DNA of 64,000 nt, taken from NCBI GenBank assembly GCA_001949185.1, contig BDGG01000011.1:790454-854453 (forward strand), written 5' to 3'. Both the position numbers and the translations under genes were made by a program. Position 1 is the stretch's first letter. Every line of letters starts with the position of its first letter. The DNA is from Ramazzottius varieornatus (Eukaryota; Tardigrada; Eutardigrada; Parachela; Ramazzottiidae). Below are positions 46,111-57,765 of the stretch, one piece after another. A model generated the notes under the pieces. That model was given only the letters and a program-made list of their open reading frames with translations, ran no database searches and was not told the DNA's origin.

Positions 46111-49100
46111 ATGGATTTCTTCGCCAACCCACGCTACTACAGCATCGAGAACATGCTGAACTGCACGTCCAACAAGCTGCCAACAAAAGATAAGGAGCCT
46201 TCCGTCCAGGCGGAAAAAGAGCAAAAGGAAATGACGGGACATTCGGCTTCACCAGCGGCAGACACCCAGATGGTCAGCGCGAGTTCTCATCTGCAACGGG
46301 ACAGTGTACTGCACTCCAACAGACATACTTCCTGCCAGTCTACACCCCACCATGAGGACATACCCAGACCATCAAACGGTAAGATTCCTGCTCTAGGCTT
46401 TCTTTTGCTGTTGGGCAAGCTTGTATGAACTCGACAACAGATCGTTCTCCCAAGTGGCGCACGCACCCAGCCATGGGTAACGAAAGCGTGCGCCACTTAG
46501 AGGTGGTTTCACAAGTGGCGCACGTTTCCAGGGTGGAAGGCTGTAAGCGTGCGCCACTGGGAGATACGAGGTTGTCGAGTCTGTCTGCCGAGCTCCCAAT
46601 ACTGAATCCTACATGGTCCAAAACATGGTCTTTTCCATCCAGACAAGGACCATGGTCGAACAATGGACAAGGAAGTGGACGATGCAAAGCCGGCTCAAGA
46701 CGAGGAAGAAGACCTATCCTTGTCAGACGAAGCTAACTCGCACTGTATGGACGTCGTCGAGGAAGGTCCTCACAGTCCGTCCACTTCACGTCAAAAAGGC
46801 CGAGGACGAAAGATTCGGCGCAGTCGAACCACCTTCACCACCTATCAACTCCACCAATTGGAGAGGTCGTTTGACAAGACGCAATACCCTGATGTCTTTA
46901 CCCGTGAAGAGCTAGCTTACCGCTTGGAACTGAGCGAAGCCAGAGTTCAGGTCAGTTTACAAGCTAGATGAAGCTTTTCTTGTGGCACCAAGTCCGATCA
47001 GATGTCAGTCCGGCTATACACAGTATTGTACCAGTGGGGGGTTAATAAGTAATTAGTCCTCGCTTTCACGGCTCATTATATCCCATTTGATGCTAATTAG
47101 TCAGGCCTCTTCAGACTGCTTAGACCAAGAGCAATCTGCCCAAGCAATGGATATTGTGCCTGGCAGCTTCAGAATTAGATTAAACAAGGCAGTAATGACG
47201 GCCAGTCTGCGACTGCGTAATTCTATCGCTGTAATCCCATCAATTATCCCTTGCAGCTACTACCGTTAATTACCGGCTATCCAATCCGTCCATCTGCTCG
47301 TCGCTTTGCATAGTGATCACATTCAGATAATTTTCATTACTGGCACGTTAACTCAATAAGTGGGTAATGATGGGACTTGGGCGCACGCAAGCCAGCCGAA
47401 GGGATAAAAGGGCGTACTTTGACAAATGGATAATTTGTTTTAACAAGGAATTAATATCGGCCTAAGTTGGAGTTGATGTTGCATGCATATGGTCAATCAG
47501 GGCAAATTCAATCGAAGTGGAGGGTAAATACAGTGGCGATATTAGCAAACGGCCGCCAATTTCAGAGCTGTTCAATGGCCACCAAACTTGATGTTGATGA
47601 TCAGCCTATTGAGGAAGTGGAGTGGAGCGCTTTATTGGGCAACTGCTGCAAACACAAGTTGACCATGATATTGCCATTGCCATTGCCTTTTCTAAACCAA
47701 GAGGCAATTTCCGCTGTGCCTCTATTCAATAAAGTTGCAAGCAGTGGAGCAGACTTTGTTTGAACGGCCATGTCATCGCTTATTAAGTTTATTAAAGAGC
47801 CAACCAACTGTTAATATCAGCATGATTACACATTTGATCAGCGCAGATTAAGACCGCAGGCTATTTCATACAACTTTACACAGCGGACCTTCACAAAAAC
47901 ATACGCAAATCTTTTGACGAAAGCAGCTGGAAACCACCACGACCTTGCACGAAGAATTCAGTTTTATAGCCGCCGACGCGCTCTTAACGTATCTTGATGA
48001 GCCTACGCAACGTCTTTTTCTACCTCGAATTTTATGCCGCGCACAGCCAAAGTCTAAAGGGGCGGTCGGTAAAGAAACTGGCGCACGCTTTCAGCGTTAT
48101 TGGCTGGGAGTGTGCGCCACTTGAAGTTACGAATTTATAGGATTCGTTTGCCGGAATCTTGAAAAATTTTTAGTGAAAGGAATTCGATCGACAAATTTAG
48201 TGACGAGGGTTTTGAAGTCTGGGAAATCTGCTCGTTCAGCACAGTTAGACAATGAGGAGATTGCACGAAGATGCGCAAACTCTTCTTGGGTTAAACCGAA
48301 CCGGATTGACAATAGCTGACAATGGTAACTTTATCTCAAGCTACGACTAAGACAGTAATTACGGAGAAAGGCGGACAACAGGTACTTATCAGGTAATGCT
48401 CTGCTGCCATTGTTCAACCTGCCTCCTTCAACAGCAGGATTAAGTCCGTCAAAGCTATAAACGAACGATGAAGCGAGCTGCTGTCCGTCAATTTTCTCGT
48501 TGAAGATGTCAAGCCATCGCACGCGCTGGCAGCATACCACTGTTAAGACTTCAAAGCTCGAATAGTGCTCACGATTATCCTTTGACAGGTTTGGTTTCAA
48601 AATCGGCGAGCCAAATACCGTAAACGTGAAAAGTTCCAGCCACAAGACTTTCCAACTGCATCGGCGGCTAATCATAACCTACAAGCTTTCTTCGGCCTCA
48701 ATGGCAATGGCAGTACCGCTAGCCATCTACAGCAACAACTTCATTGCCGCAACGCCTCTCTAGTGCCCGATTTTGCCTTTCAACAAGGTGAGTCCCGAAT
48801 TTAAACTCGGGAGATCGGCAAACGAAGCATACAAGATCGTAATGTGAAGTGGCGCACGTTCTGATTGTTATGAGCGGGAGCAATGCGCCACTTGTGGAAA
48901 CGTACAGAACGCTGTTATTCCAGGTGGCGCACTCTTTCAGTGTTACTAGCTGAAATACTGCGCCACTTGACATAACGATCTTGCACGTTTCGTTTGCTGG
49001 CCTGATCCCATCTTGAATGGTCCACGTATAGCACCGCCTTAACCTTTCCTACTTTCTAACAGGGCGACATGCTTCTTTTGCGCCAGTGTCGGCCGGTTCT

Positions 49101-49511
49101 CTGAACGCCCCTTCGCCCTCTCCAGAACATTTACTAGCCCATCTGAGAAAATATCCGCCTGTCCATCCCGCAGCCTTCAACATCGGACCCGGAAGTGGAC
49201 CTTTCATGGCTTCGGGGCCTTACAGTCTGGAAGCACAGCTCAGCATACGCCAACACTTTTTCCACATGCTGATGGAAACAAAGTCGCCACATGCGCCTTT
49301 CCCAACAATGGATATTCCCCCGAGATCTTCCACACCTTCCACAAGTACAATAAAAGACAAGAGAAACGCAATTAACCGGCCTCTACCGGAAGACCTCAAA
49401 AAGACCAGCCTGGATCTGCTACGATTCAAGGCTAAAGAACATTCCTCTTCTATAGGCTCCTCCGCTCATCACTCGCAACGAAACGGCGAGGACGCCCTTC
49501 AAGCAACATGA
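46111..49511 (+). CDS. hbn: Homeobrain-type paired-like homeobox transcription factor
   Basis: Four exons: 46111-46378, 46643-46950, 48589-48787 and 49063-49511, giving 407 residues. Homeobrain is an anterior neural transcription factor. Evidence: a Ser-Ile octapeptide-like motif (YYSIENML) near the N-terminus; an acidic linker ([10 protein letters not shown]); a homeodomain reading [53 protein letters not shown] and [24 protein letters not shown] and [11 protein letters not shown] are diagnostic of homeobrain among paired-like classes; the Tyr in RAKYRKREK, where most members have Trp, is unusual. A C-terminal OAR-like motif is present ([14 protein letters not shown]). Arx/Alx is the main alternative. 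Only 1.4 kb separates it from Rx in the same orientation. Its 1.6 kb intron 2 is the longest intron in the window. Confidence 0.88.
46420..46598. repeat. Fold-back hairpin repeat, two units, hbn intron 1
   Basis: Two pairs with intact GTGGCGCAC/GTGCGCCAC cores and TTGTCGAGTCTGTCTGCCGA at the right edge. Confidence 0.9.
48062..48158. repeat. Fold-back hairpin repeat, one unit, hbn intron 2
   Basis: CTGGCGCACGCTTTCAGCG facing GTGTGCGCCACTTG, ending GGATTCGTTTGCCGG. Confidence 0.8.
48809..49003. repeat. Fold-back hairpin repeat, two units, hbn intron 3
   Basis: GGGAGATCGGCAAACGAAGC on the left, CACGTTTCGTTTGCTGGCC on the right, two core pairs. Confidence 0.88.
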
Positions 49512-50334
49512 GAACATTTCGCTATAAAGTAATTTTCTTCCAAAGTTGACTGTCGGAATAGCATCTCGAAAAATAAACAGAGTTTCTGAATATGTACCAG
49601 TTATCTCGCATGGATAACAGCTATCACCTCGGATCATAAAAAAGACTCGCTGGGAAAATCAAAACGGTAACTGGTGTAAATTGGGACATCGCGAGACCAG
49701 CACGACAAGATCGCTTTTGCTGAGTGGCGCACGCTTCTAGCCAATAGCGTTAAAGACATGCGTCACTTAGGAAAACTCGACAAGATTGTCTTTCGGGTGA
49801 CGCACGCTCACGGTCAATCATGGTGGAACGTGCGCCACTTGAGAAAGCGATGTTGTCGGATTTCTCAAGAGGCGCACGCTCCTAGCCATTAAAACTGTGA
49901 GCCTGCGGAACTTGAAAAGATGATCTCGTTGAGTTCGTCTGGCGAGCTTCCATAAGTTTATTCTTCGATACAAAAGAAAGAATCCCAGTGACGTGCAGGC
50001 ACGATCAAGACTCGGCATGACTGTGAGAGGATTCAGTGGAAAACGCGACGTGTCCACTTTTACTAATCTTTGGTGATCAACATGAAAGATTTGGAGGCGA
50101 AAAATGAGGCATGATGATAATCTGTCTGGTTACACCTTCGGCGCCAACCATCGCTCTTGACAGCCCTCAAAACACGACTCAATTAGAATGTTGTTAATCT
50201 TCTGGGCCGTTCCAGCGATTCGTATTACCGACAAGTGGACCATTCACCACTCAAAGTTGGGCAACACGGGTTTAACAGACGATAATGAGAAGCGCGGTTT
50301 TACCTAGTTTAGAAGAGCAAGTAAGCCAACAGCG
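49512..50334. other. Convergent region homeobrain / CFDP1
   Basis: About 0.8 kb of 3' flanks with a three-core hairpin array (49690-49951). No orthopedia homeobox sequence was seen here or further right. Confidence 0.55.
49690..49951. repeat. Fold-back hairpin repeat, three units, intergenic
   Basis: Alternating cores at about 49724, 49758, 49798, 49830 and 49871; GTTGAGTTCGTCTGGCGAGC closes the array. Confidence 0.85.
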
Positions 50335-51711
50335 TCATTTCGAAGAGGAATGAAATTCGCGAAGACTGGCGCGATCCAGGAAGTCTTTTCGGTCGAGGTA
50401 GCCTCCTTTCCCTTTGTTAAACTGCTGTATTTCTTCCGTGAGATTGTTGGCGGTCTTGTATTTCTGCCAGTCCATTTGTGATTTATCCTGTAAAAGATAC
50501 TCGGCATGTCCTGTCAGAGTAATACGATATTGCTAGAACGAATAAAACCTGAAAAGAAAGCTATGCACATGTTGTTACCAGAGTGGACATTTTTTTCTTG
50601 TCCTTGTTCAGAAGACCGGAAATGCTGCTGGTCTGCGCTTTAAAAGTTGAAGGTCTGAAATATGAAGTTATGTAGACGAAGGCGAAACGGGAGCTGGGCA
50701 AAACAAATTGACAAGACTGTTCTATGAAATGGCACATGTTTTCGGTGTAACTGGCTGTAAACCTGCGCCACTTGAAAAAGCGATCTTGTCGTGTTGTTTT
50801 GCCAAGCTCCCAGATGTCTTTGAAGAGAGCAGCGCTAAGCACGCCCTACTTACTTGGCTGAAAGACTTGTCGTAGCTGATAGCGGACTAGAGGAAACGTT
50901 ACTGGTTGCAGGTGCAGAAAGAGGGTTCTTCGAGCTTGGCGACGGTATGGAACTGAGAGATTCGGGTGCGCTGGTCTGTCCGCCAGGGCTGGAAGGGGAT
51001 GATGAGTCAACGAAAGCCCTAGATGAGGTGGATGAAGAGGTGACTAAGCCCTTGATGGGTAGAGACGTTAGTGTTTCGTTGCTGGTAGTTTCGTCGTTGT
51101 TGTCTGATCCGTACGAGTCACCCTCTATTCGAGCTCTCTTCTTCCTACAAAACAGAAGCATACAGCATAATCGAATTGTATTGAACATCAGGACAATGAT
51201 GGCTTTTCTACTACGTTCCTCTTCTCAACTCATAAGTCGCAACTCCACCGCCTTCCTCGAACTGGGACGACGGAAACAGACCACTAGGTACTTCACAAGT
51301 TCACACTCAATCCCAGTCGTGGTCGTGCCCCCATCGCCGTTACTGTGTGTTTAACAAGGACGTGCCGGGCAACCCCCATTCAGTACTTACGGTCAATCAA
51401 CAATCAAAGTACTCACCCACGCTGAGCCCGAACTTTGACTTTGCGTTTTCTTTTCCGCTTGTCGATATCCAAATCGGTATCTCCCCCGCTACTCGGCTCC
51501 AGATCCGCTCCTTCCGATTCACTCTCACCATCTGCAGAAAAGACTGAGCGAGCTCATCACCACAACGCCAGTAAGTACCAATTAGATTCTGCATACGACG
51601 TATAATGAATGTCTCACCTTCGACCTCCACTTGTTCAGGTGGCACATAGTCCTCGTCGCTACTTTCGTCCGACTCTTCTTCATGAACAGCTCCTCTTCTC
51701 AACGCCGACAT
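50335..51711 (-). CDS. CFDP1: Craniofacial development protein 1 / BCNT-domain protein
   Basis: Five exons on the minus strand: 51711-51618, 51531-51417, 51144-50854, 50654-50579 and 50487-50335, giving 242 residues. CFDP1 (Yeti in Drosophila, related to yeast Swc5) associates with chromatin and the SRCAP/p400 machinery that deposits H2A.Z. The N-terminus is acidic (EEESDESSDEDYVPPEQ), then a basic stretch (DKRKRKRKVKVRAQ) and a long Ser/Thr/Pro-rich linker. The diagnostic BCNT-C domain lies in the last two exons: GLLNKDKKKMSTLDKSQMDW, KGKGGYLDRKDFLDRASL and REF near the end. The W-x(2,4)-K and YLDRK.FL.R elements are the family core. Intron 3 holds a hairpin. Confidence 0.9.
50690..50813. 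repeat. Fold-back hairpin repeat, one unit, CFDP1 intron 3
   Basis: GGGAGCTGGGCAAAACAAATTG faces TCGTGTTGTTTTGCCAAGCTCC: full-length arms, eroded left core. Confidence 0.85.
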
Positions 51712-52168
51712 TCTTTATGAACGGTTGACAGAAGATTTCCACTACAAAATGAAAGAAGCGCCAGCTCGAGACCGAGAAGATGTCAGGATAAATCTGGACA
51801 AAAATCCGCCAGAAGGTAGAGTCTAGGGATCCCTTCTTTCACCCTAGGCGAAAGCTTTGAACACTGGAGGGTGAAGGGCTCTGTGACATACTAATATTAC
51901 ATGATGGGATTACGTACTACCGTTACATGCAAACTGATTTAAAAATAGCGCAGTTTGAATCCTCTGGTGTCTTCTCGAAATGTCTTGTTTGATCTTGCCT
52001 TTCCATGATGTTTCATCACTCTGTCCTTTCAGTGCTGCACAGATATGTGGAGCATACGGAGTTAACGTTACAGAAAGGATTTCCGATGGATGGGCTGGAG
52101 ACTGACTGAATCATTTCCGGAGGCGTTTGGTTCGAGCTGTTTCAGAGTTCTGAGTGTTCAAAGTAATC
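51712..52168. other. Divergent promoter region CFDP1 / UNC45
   Basis: 457 bp between two start codons; no repeat of the main family. Confidence 0.55.
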
Positions 52169-55100
52169 ATGCCTGGAGTAGCGGGACCAGTAACGATGGA
52201 CGATAATAAGAGCAAGACCAAGGATTTCATATCCTACAAACAGGATGGAAATGCCTTATTCAAGAACAGCAAGTACAGGGAAGCTCTGGACCTGTACTCG
52301 GAAGCCCTGAAGCTGGCTGGTGGAGAGCACACTTCGGACCGAGCAGCCATTCTGAAGAATCAGGCTGCCTGTTACCTCAAGCTGGAAGACTATAGGCAAT
52401 GTGCGGCCGTCGCCTCACAAGGTAAGTGGATGGAGGACTACGCTGTGCTAAAGCTGAGGATGGTGGATGGTTCTGTTTCCTTCATAGCGCTGGAATTGAC
52501 GCCCAATGATCCGAAGGCGCTTTTTCGCCGGTGTCAAGCTCTGGAGAAGCTGGGCAAGGTTGACGAGGCGTACAAGGATGTTCGGCTGGTCGCTCATATG
52601 GAGCCAGGAGACGTCCAAGTGCGAGAAGCTGTCGTTCGGTTGGCCAAACAGCTGGAAGAACTGGTACGGTCAGTATTTGATTTTTTCGTGGTCTTTTCTC
52701 GGCGTGTTGGTCTTGTCCGACCTTCGAAATTCTCCAGCACTGAGAACTAAAGTGAACCTGGGTTTTTTGGATTTGATAAAAGCTTGGCCAACAAACTCGA
52801 GAAGATGGTTGCCCCCAAGTGGCGCACGTTTCCAGTGCCATTGGCCGGAGGCCTGCGTCACTTGGAGGACTGGACATCATCGATTTCCCCAGTGGCGCAC
52901 GCTTTCAGTGTTATTGGCTGAAAGATTGCGCCACTCGGTAAATGATCTGGCCCAGTTTGTCTGGAAAGCTTCCAGTTCTGTAACACCTAACTTCATGTGG
53001 TTGTCTGTTGGTAGAGCACGAAGCAAGCCAACACGGACCAGAAGGTGACAGACATGATGAAATACTTGTCAGGAGGTGAGACGGACGCCGAGAAGCGTCG
53101 TCAAGCGGCCAGCAATTTGGTGGTTTTGGCCAGAGAAAAGTCCGGTGCTGAGCGCCTGATGGACAAACGCGCGCCCGAACAGTTTGTCAAGATTCTCAAG
53201 GACAAGAACGCCGATCCAGAAGTGAAGCTGACAGTGGTCCGCGCCCTGGCAGAGCTCTTCAAAGGCGATATTCCCAGAGTACGCATGGGTTTCTGGGAAT
53301 AACCTAACTTTTGGAGGAAATACAATAGTTTCTGTCGTTCTCAACTATGATAACTTGGTGCAAAGCTTCTGTTCGTTCTATAGTGTCGGGAGCTTCTGCG
53401 GAATCGTATCGGTCTTCCGCCGTTGGCTGACTTGTTCTGCTTGCCCAACGAGGCCCTGGTGAATGCCGTTAGCGTGGCCATTGAGAACAGTTTGCGAACC
53501 CTGTCAGGATGGATTGACAAGGAGAAGCCCGACAAGGCGCTCGTCAAAGGTGCGTTTCCTTTCCTCTGGTCTTTCTTAGCATTCATAGTCTTCGCAACAC
53601 AACTATCCTGACCTCGTCACTTTCTTTGTACAGTTCAAACTTGTAACTTTAGTACGCCGGTATGGAATAGCGGCAATCAAACTCGATAAGATCGTTATCC
53701 CAAGTTGCGCACGCATCCAGCTAATAATCCCGGAAACGTGCGCCACTTGGGAAGATGATCTTGTTGAGGTTTCGAAGTGGCGCACGGTACCAACCAATAA
53801 AACCGGAAGTGTGCGCCACTATTGCCGAGCTCGCGTATCCTGTGGGATAGTGGCCAAGTGTGAGTAATGTTTTGTGCCATTCTTCTTTATGTTTGTAGCA
53901 AACTGGGAGGACATCGATTACACCATGACTTACCTGACCAATTTGGTGGACCGCGCTGTGCTGTCAGCAGCCGGGCGGAATGCCATCGTGGATGTGCTGG
54001 TTAAGAATCTGCCAGAGTACATGTCTCCGGGCATGGGCTGGACCGAAGAGTTTATCGTCAAGGATGGTATAGCTAAGCTGCTGGCTCCGGCCATTGTCCA
54101 ACCTGACGATTGCAAGCGCATCCAGTCTTCCTTGGCCGTCACCAACGAGACGCGCGTTCATGTGGCGCTGGCTCTGCACAAAGTGTATGATGATCTGGAC
54201 AGCGATCGTAAGCGCAACCTCTTTCGAGAGAAGGCCGAAGCATTCGTCCAAGGACTGCTCAGAGACCCGGATCCCTTTACAAAGATGCAGGCCATCTTGG
54301 CTGTCATCACTCTGCTGCAAGGTAGATTGGAAACGTGGGCAGCTGAACTGAACTACTGTAGATCGGTTTTCCAAGTGGCGCACAATCTGAGCTACGAACA
54401 ATGAGAATCCGCGCCACTTTGGACAGTGATCTGCTTCAATTCATTCACCAACTTTCCGTATGCGGAAATTGATATGTTATGATGACGGCTTAGCGCTTTT
54501 TAGGGCCGTTCGATGTGGGCAACTTCCTGCTGGGTAGCCAAAACATCCTGGAGATGCTGTTCGTCATGGCCACTTCGGATGATACCGAGCACCAGATGAT
54601 CGCTGCTGAAGCCATCGTTCAGGCAGCCTCCAAGAAGGACAAAGCGGCAGCCATCATTGGTAGCGCTATGGACATTCTCCAGCGCTTGATCAAGTCCCCC
54701 GACGATAAAGTCAAGGTTAGTCATCGGCAGACTTTCGCTAGACTGTCGACAAAATCGTTTTTCCGAATGGCGCACGATTTCGGCAAATAACAATGATAAC
54801 GTGCGCCACTTGGGAGAACAGTCGGCGCACTTTTCCAGCCATTAGCAGTGCAAGTGTGCGCCAGTTGTGTAAACATCTTTGCTGAGTTTACTTGGAGTTT
54901 GTGGCGGTTCGAAAGCCGTGTGTGTATCTTGCAGGTGCGAGCGCTGGTGGGTTTGTGCAAAGCCGGTTCTTCGCGCGGGGTTGATTCATCGAACAAGCCG
55001 CTGGACAAGGAAACTGCCAAGGCACTATCCGAGACGTGCTTCACTTTCTTGTCCAACTCCACCAAAGACTTTGACTTGCGGCGATGGGCCGCTGAAGGTC

Positions 55101-57000
55101 TAGCCTATCTGTCGCTTGATGCCGATGTCAAAGAGGCACTGGTGGCTGACCGGGCAGTTCTGCGGTCCTTGATCGACCTGGGCAAGACCGGCAACCAGAA
55201 CATCACATACGGCGTCGTCTCACTGTTCGTCAACCTGACCAATAGTTACGACAAGCCGGAGATTGAGCCGGAAATGAAGGAGTTAGCCAAGTTCGCTAAA
55301 CAACACGTCCCAATTGACGACCCCAAAGACGCCCCGGAGTACGTACAGAAGCGCATCACGGCGCTGGTGGAGGAAGGCGTTGGTAGTGCACTCGTTGCTG
55401 TCAGCCAGACAGAGTCCAAAGGCTTGAAAGAGTCCATTGCTCGCGTACTCAATGTCCTCCTGGAGAACAAGGAGCATCGTGGCTTGCTGGTCCAACAAGG
55501 AGTGGCCAAAGTCCTGCTGAAACTGTGGCAGGGTGGCACTGAAAGAGGTAAGTTGGTCGTGCGTCTGCTTGATCTTGTCGGACATCTTAAGTGGCGCACA
55601 TGTCCAGCCCTGGACACTGAAGACGTGCGTCACTTGTAACAGCAGCTTGTCGAGTTTTCCAAGTGGCGCAGATTTCCAGCTGATACCAATGGAAACGTGC
55701 GTCATTAGCAGATTACTACACAACAGCGCGCCACGTGCTGTGACATCCTAGCGCGATATTTTTGTCCACCTTTGGTTTGGTATGCGTAGGCAAGGAATGC
55801 GCCTGTCAAGCCTTGTCCAGAATCGGCATAACCATCAACCCGGAAATTGCCTTTCCCGGACAACGCTCATGGGAGGTGTTACGGCCCATCTTGAGCATGC
55901 TGAAGGAAGAGAAGAACGCCCTGCAGAATTTCGAAGCGCTGCTAGCCTTGACCAACTTGGCCCAAATGAGCGAGAGCGTCAGGTGTCGATCTCAATCTGT
56001 CCTCCTTTGACTTCTCAGCTCAATAAAATATGGGGCTAACCTAGTTTCGTCTTGTTACAGGCAAAGAATAGTCAAAGAAGGAGGCCTTTCAATGGTCGAA
56101 CACTACCTGTACGAAGACCATGATATGCTGAAGCGAGCCGCAACCCAGTGCATCTGTAATCTGATGCTGTGTAAAGAGGTACGTCGTCTCGTCGTGCATT
56201 CCGTGTCAGCTTGGATTCTGCATGATGTTTCATGTTTGATGGTTTCCCGCAGGTGCAAGAAGTCTACATCATCTCCGAAGCTGATCGCATTAAACTGCTG
56301 CTGTTGTATTGCGTCGACGAAGACCCTGACGTATCCAAAAGCGCATGCGGCGCCTTGGCAATGCTAGCAGAGGATCCTCGAGCCTGCAAAAAGATCATCC
56401 AGGTAAGCTATGCGCTGTCATTCTAAACCCATGCTTCTGTGAGCTCGACAGCATGGCCAAAAGACTGTTTTACCTACTGACGCACGCTGTGGATGATATT
56501 GGCTGGAAACGTGCGCCAGTTGGTGTAGGAATCTAATCGAGTTTGTTGAGGTGGCGCACCCTGTCGGTGTTATTGGCTGGAGGCGTGCGTCACTTGGAAA
56601 AGTGCTCATATCGAGTGCTCAAGTGGCGCAGCTGCCAGCCAATAACACTGGATATGTGCGCCACTTGGAACGGTTTTGTCGTGTCTGTTTCCGAGCTATT
56701 CACTTCTGTTTTTCCTCATAGTACCCCGTCTGGCTGGACGTCATGAAAGAAATCTCGGTGTCGGAGGACGCCGACATTCGTCTTCGGGGTTTGTACATCA
56801 TTTCCAGTCTGATACGAAACAACGACCAAGCAGCAGAAGCCATTACCTCATGCGAGCTGCTGGAGATCCTGATGGCCACTTCCCAGTTGATCGGACAAGA
56901 CAACGCCAAAGCACGCGATGTAGCTATGAGTGCCCTGAAAGCAGCAGCAAAGAAGAAGATCATTGCGCCCAATCCTATCTACGACGAGGAGGACGAATGA
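52169..57000 (+). CDS. unc45: UNC-45 myosin chaperone
   Basis: Eleven exons: 52169-52421, 52488-52663, 53015-53278, 53384-53549, 53899-54321, 54504-54715, 54935-55547, 55790-55982, 56061-56178, 56253-56402 and 56722-57000, giving 948 residues (family about 930-960). UNC-45 folds myosin heads with Hsp90. An N-terminal TPR domain binds the Hsp90 tail (YKQDGNALFKNSKYREALDL, AILKNQAACYLKLEDYRQC, DPKALFRRCQALEKLGKVDE). A central helical region and a C-terminal UCS armadillo domain follow, with RRWAAEGLAYLSLDADVKEA, NLTNSYDKPE, FEALLALTNLAQ and RAATQCICNLMLCKEV. Six of its ten introns carry fold-back hairpins, the densest in the window. All phases agree. Confidence 0.96.
52780..52974. repeat. Fold-back hairpin repeat, two units, UNC45 intron 2
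   Basis: GGCCAACAAACTCGAGAAGATG opens it; two core pairs; GCCCAGTTTGTCTGGAAAGC closes it. Confidence 0.88.
53671..53834. repeat. Fold-back hairpin repeat, two units, UNC45 intron 4
   Basis: GGCAATCAAACTCGATAAGATC on the left; two core pairs; truncated right arm TATTGCCGAGCTCG. Confidence 0.85.
54358..54452. repeat. Fold-back hairpin repeat, one unit, UNC45 intron 5
   Basis: CCAAGTGGCGCACAATCTGAG facing TCCGCGCCACTTTGG. Confidence 0.8.
54737..54898. repeat. Fold-back hairpin repeat, two units, UNC45 intron 6
   Basis: AATGGCGCACGATT/CGTGCGCCACTTGG, then CGGCGCACTTTTCCAGCC/GTGTGCGCCAG. Confidence 0.82.
55562..55735. repeat. Fold-back hairpin repeat, two units, UNC45 intron 7
   Basis: Two left cores intact (GTGGCGCACAT, GTGGCGCAGA); right cores eroded to GTGCGTCA. 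Confidence 0.78.
56438..56698. repeat. Fold-back hairpin repeat, three units, UNC45 intron 10
   Basis: Three core pairs between TGAGCTCGACAGCATGG and GTCGTGTCTGTTTCCGAGCT. Confidence 0.85.
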
Positions 57001-57765
57001 TCAAAACGCCACTGTCCGTGCTAACTTGAAGTTGTACTTCAAACCTTTGGTACGAGTTTCCACTTTCGGTCTGTGTACAGCTTCTCCGGTGTGACTTCCT
57101 TCCTTGTACCTTCTTTTTTTCACCAGATTTTAGAATTTCTTGTGCCTTGCAGCTGTTGCTGTCCGCTTCTGACGGCCTTGGCTTCTAGTTTGATTTCTCC
57201 ATTGTTCCTTCTGCACAGTTGTCGACTTGATGTTTGGGGGCAGGCCCCAGAATCCGCGACGACTGTCTTATTTTGAACCTTGACAGGTGGCAGCTGGACC
57301 TCTGCAGATAATCTTTGAAACACCAGACGACGGTGCTTCCGCTTTATCTGACCACATACGTGTGCATCGTGAGCCTATTCTTCTGTGCGTTTACTCATAA
57401 CTGGCAGTTTCCCGTTCTTCGTGTTGCCGCACACGGAACAGTTCGCCATCTAGCGGATGTTTTCATACTTGTGGTTCTTTCGGCATCTCGAGACGCCGTG
57501 GGGCTAAAAAGAGCAGCTGCTTTGGCGGTTATCGATCGGCGGACCGCCGAGAATAGGACCAGTTGCAAATTACAATGCTCATCAGACTTGCACTGACTTG
57601 CACGCTGTAGCCCGTAGGCAGCACCAGAGCTTCTGCTGGTTGGCGACATAGAACAAGAACCACAACATGGGTAAAAGGAACGATTGATATTTCCAGCAGA
57701 TTTCTTTCTACGCATATGTAATCGCATTTTAGAGCGCTTTTCGTTGGTCGTTCAATTTTCGGGAT
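57001..57765. other. Intergenic region UNC45 / Cys-rich membrane protein
   Basis: About 0.77 kb: UNC45 3' UTR and the next promoter. No repeat of the main family and no other gene. Confidence 0.5.
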
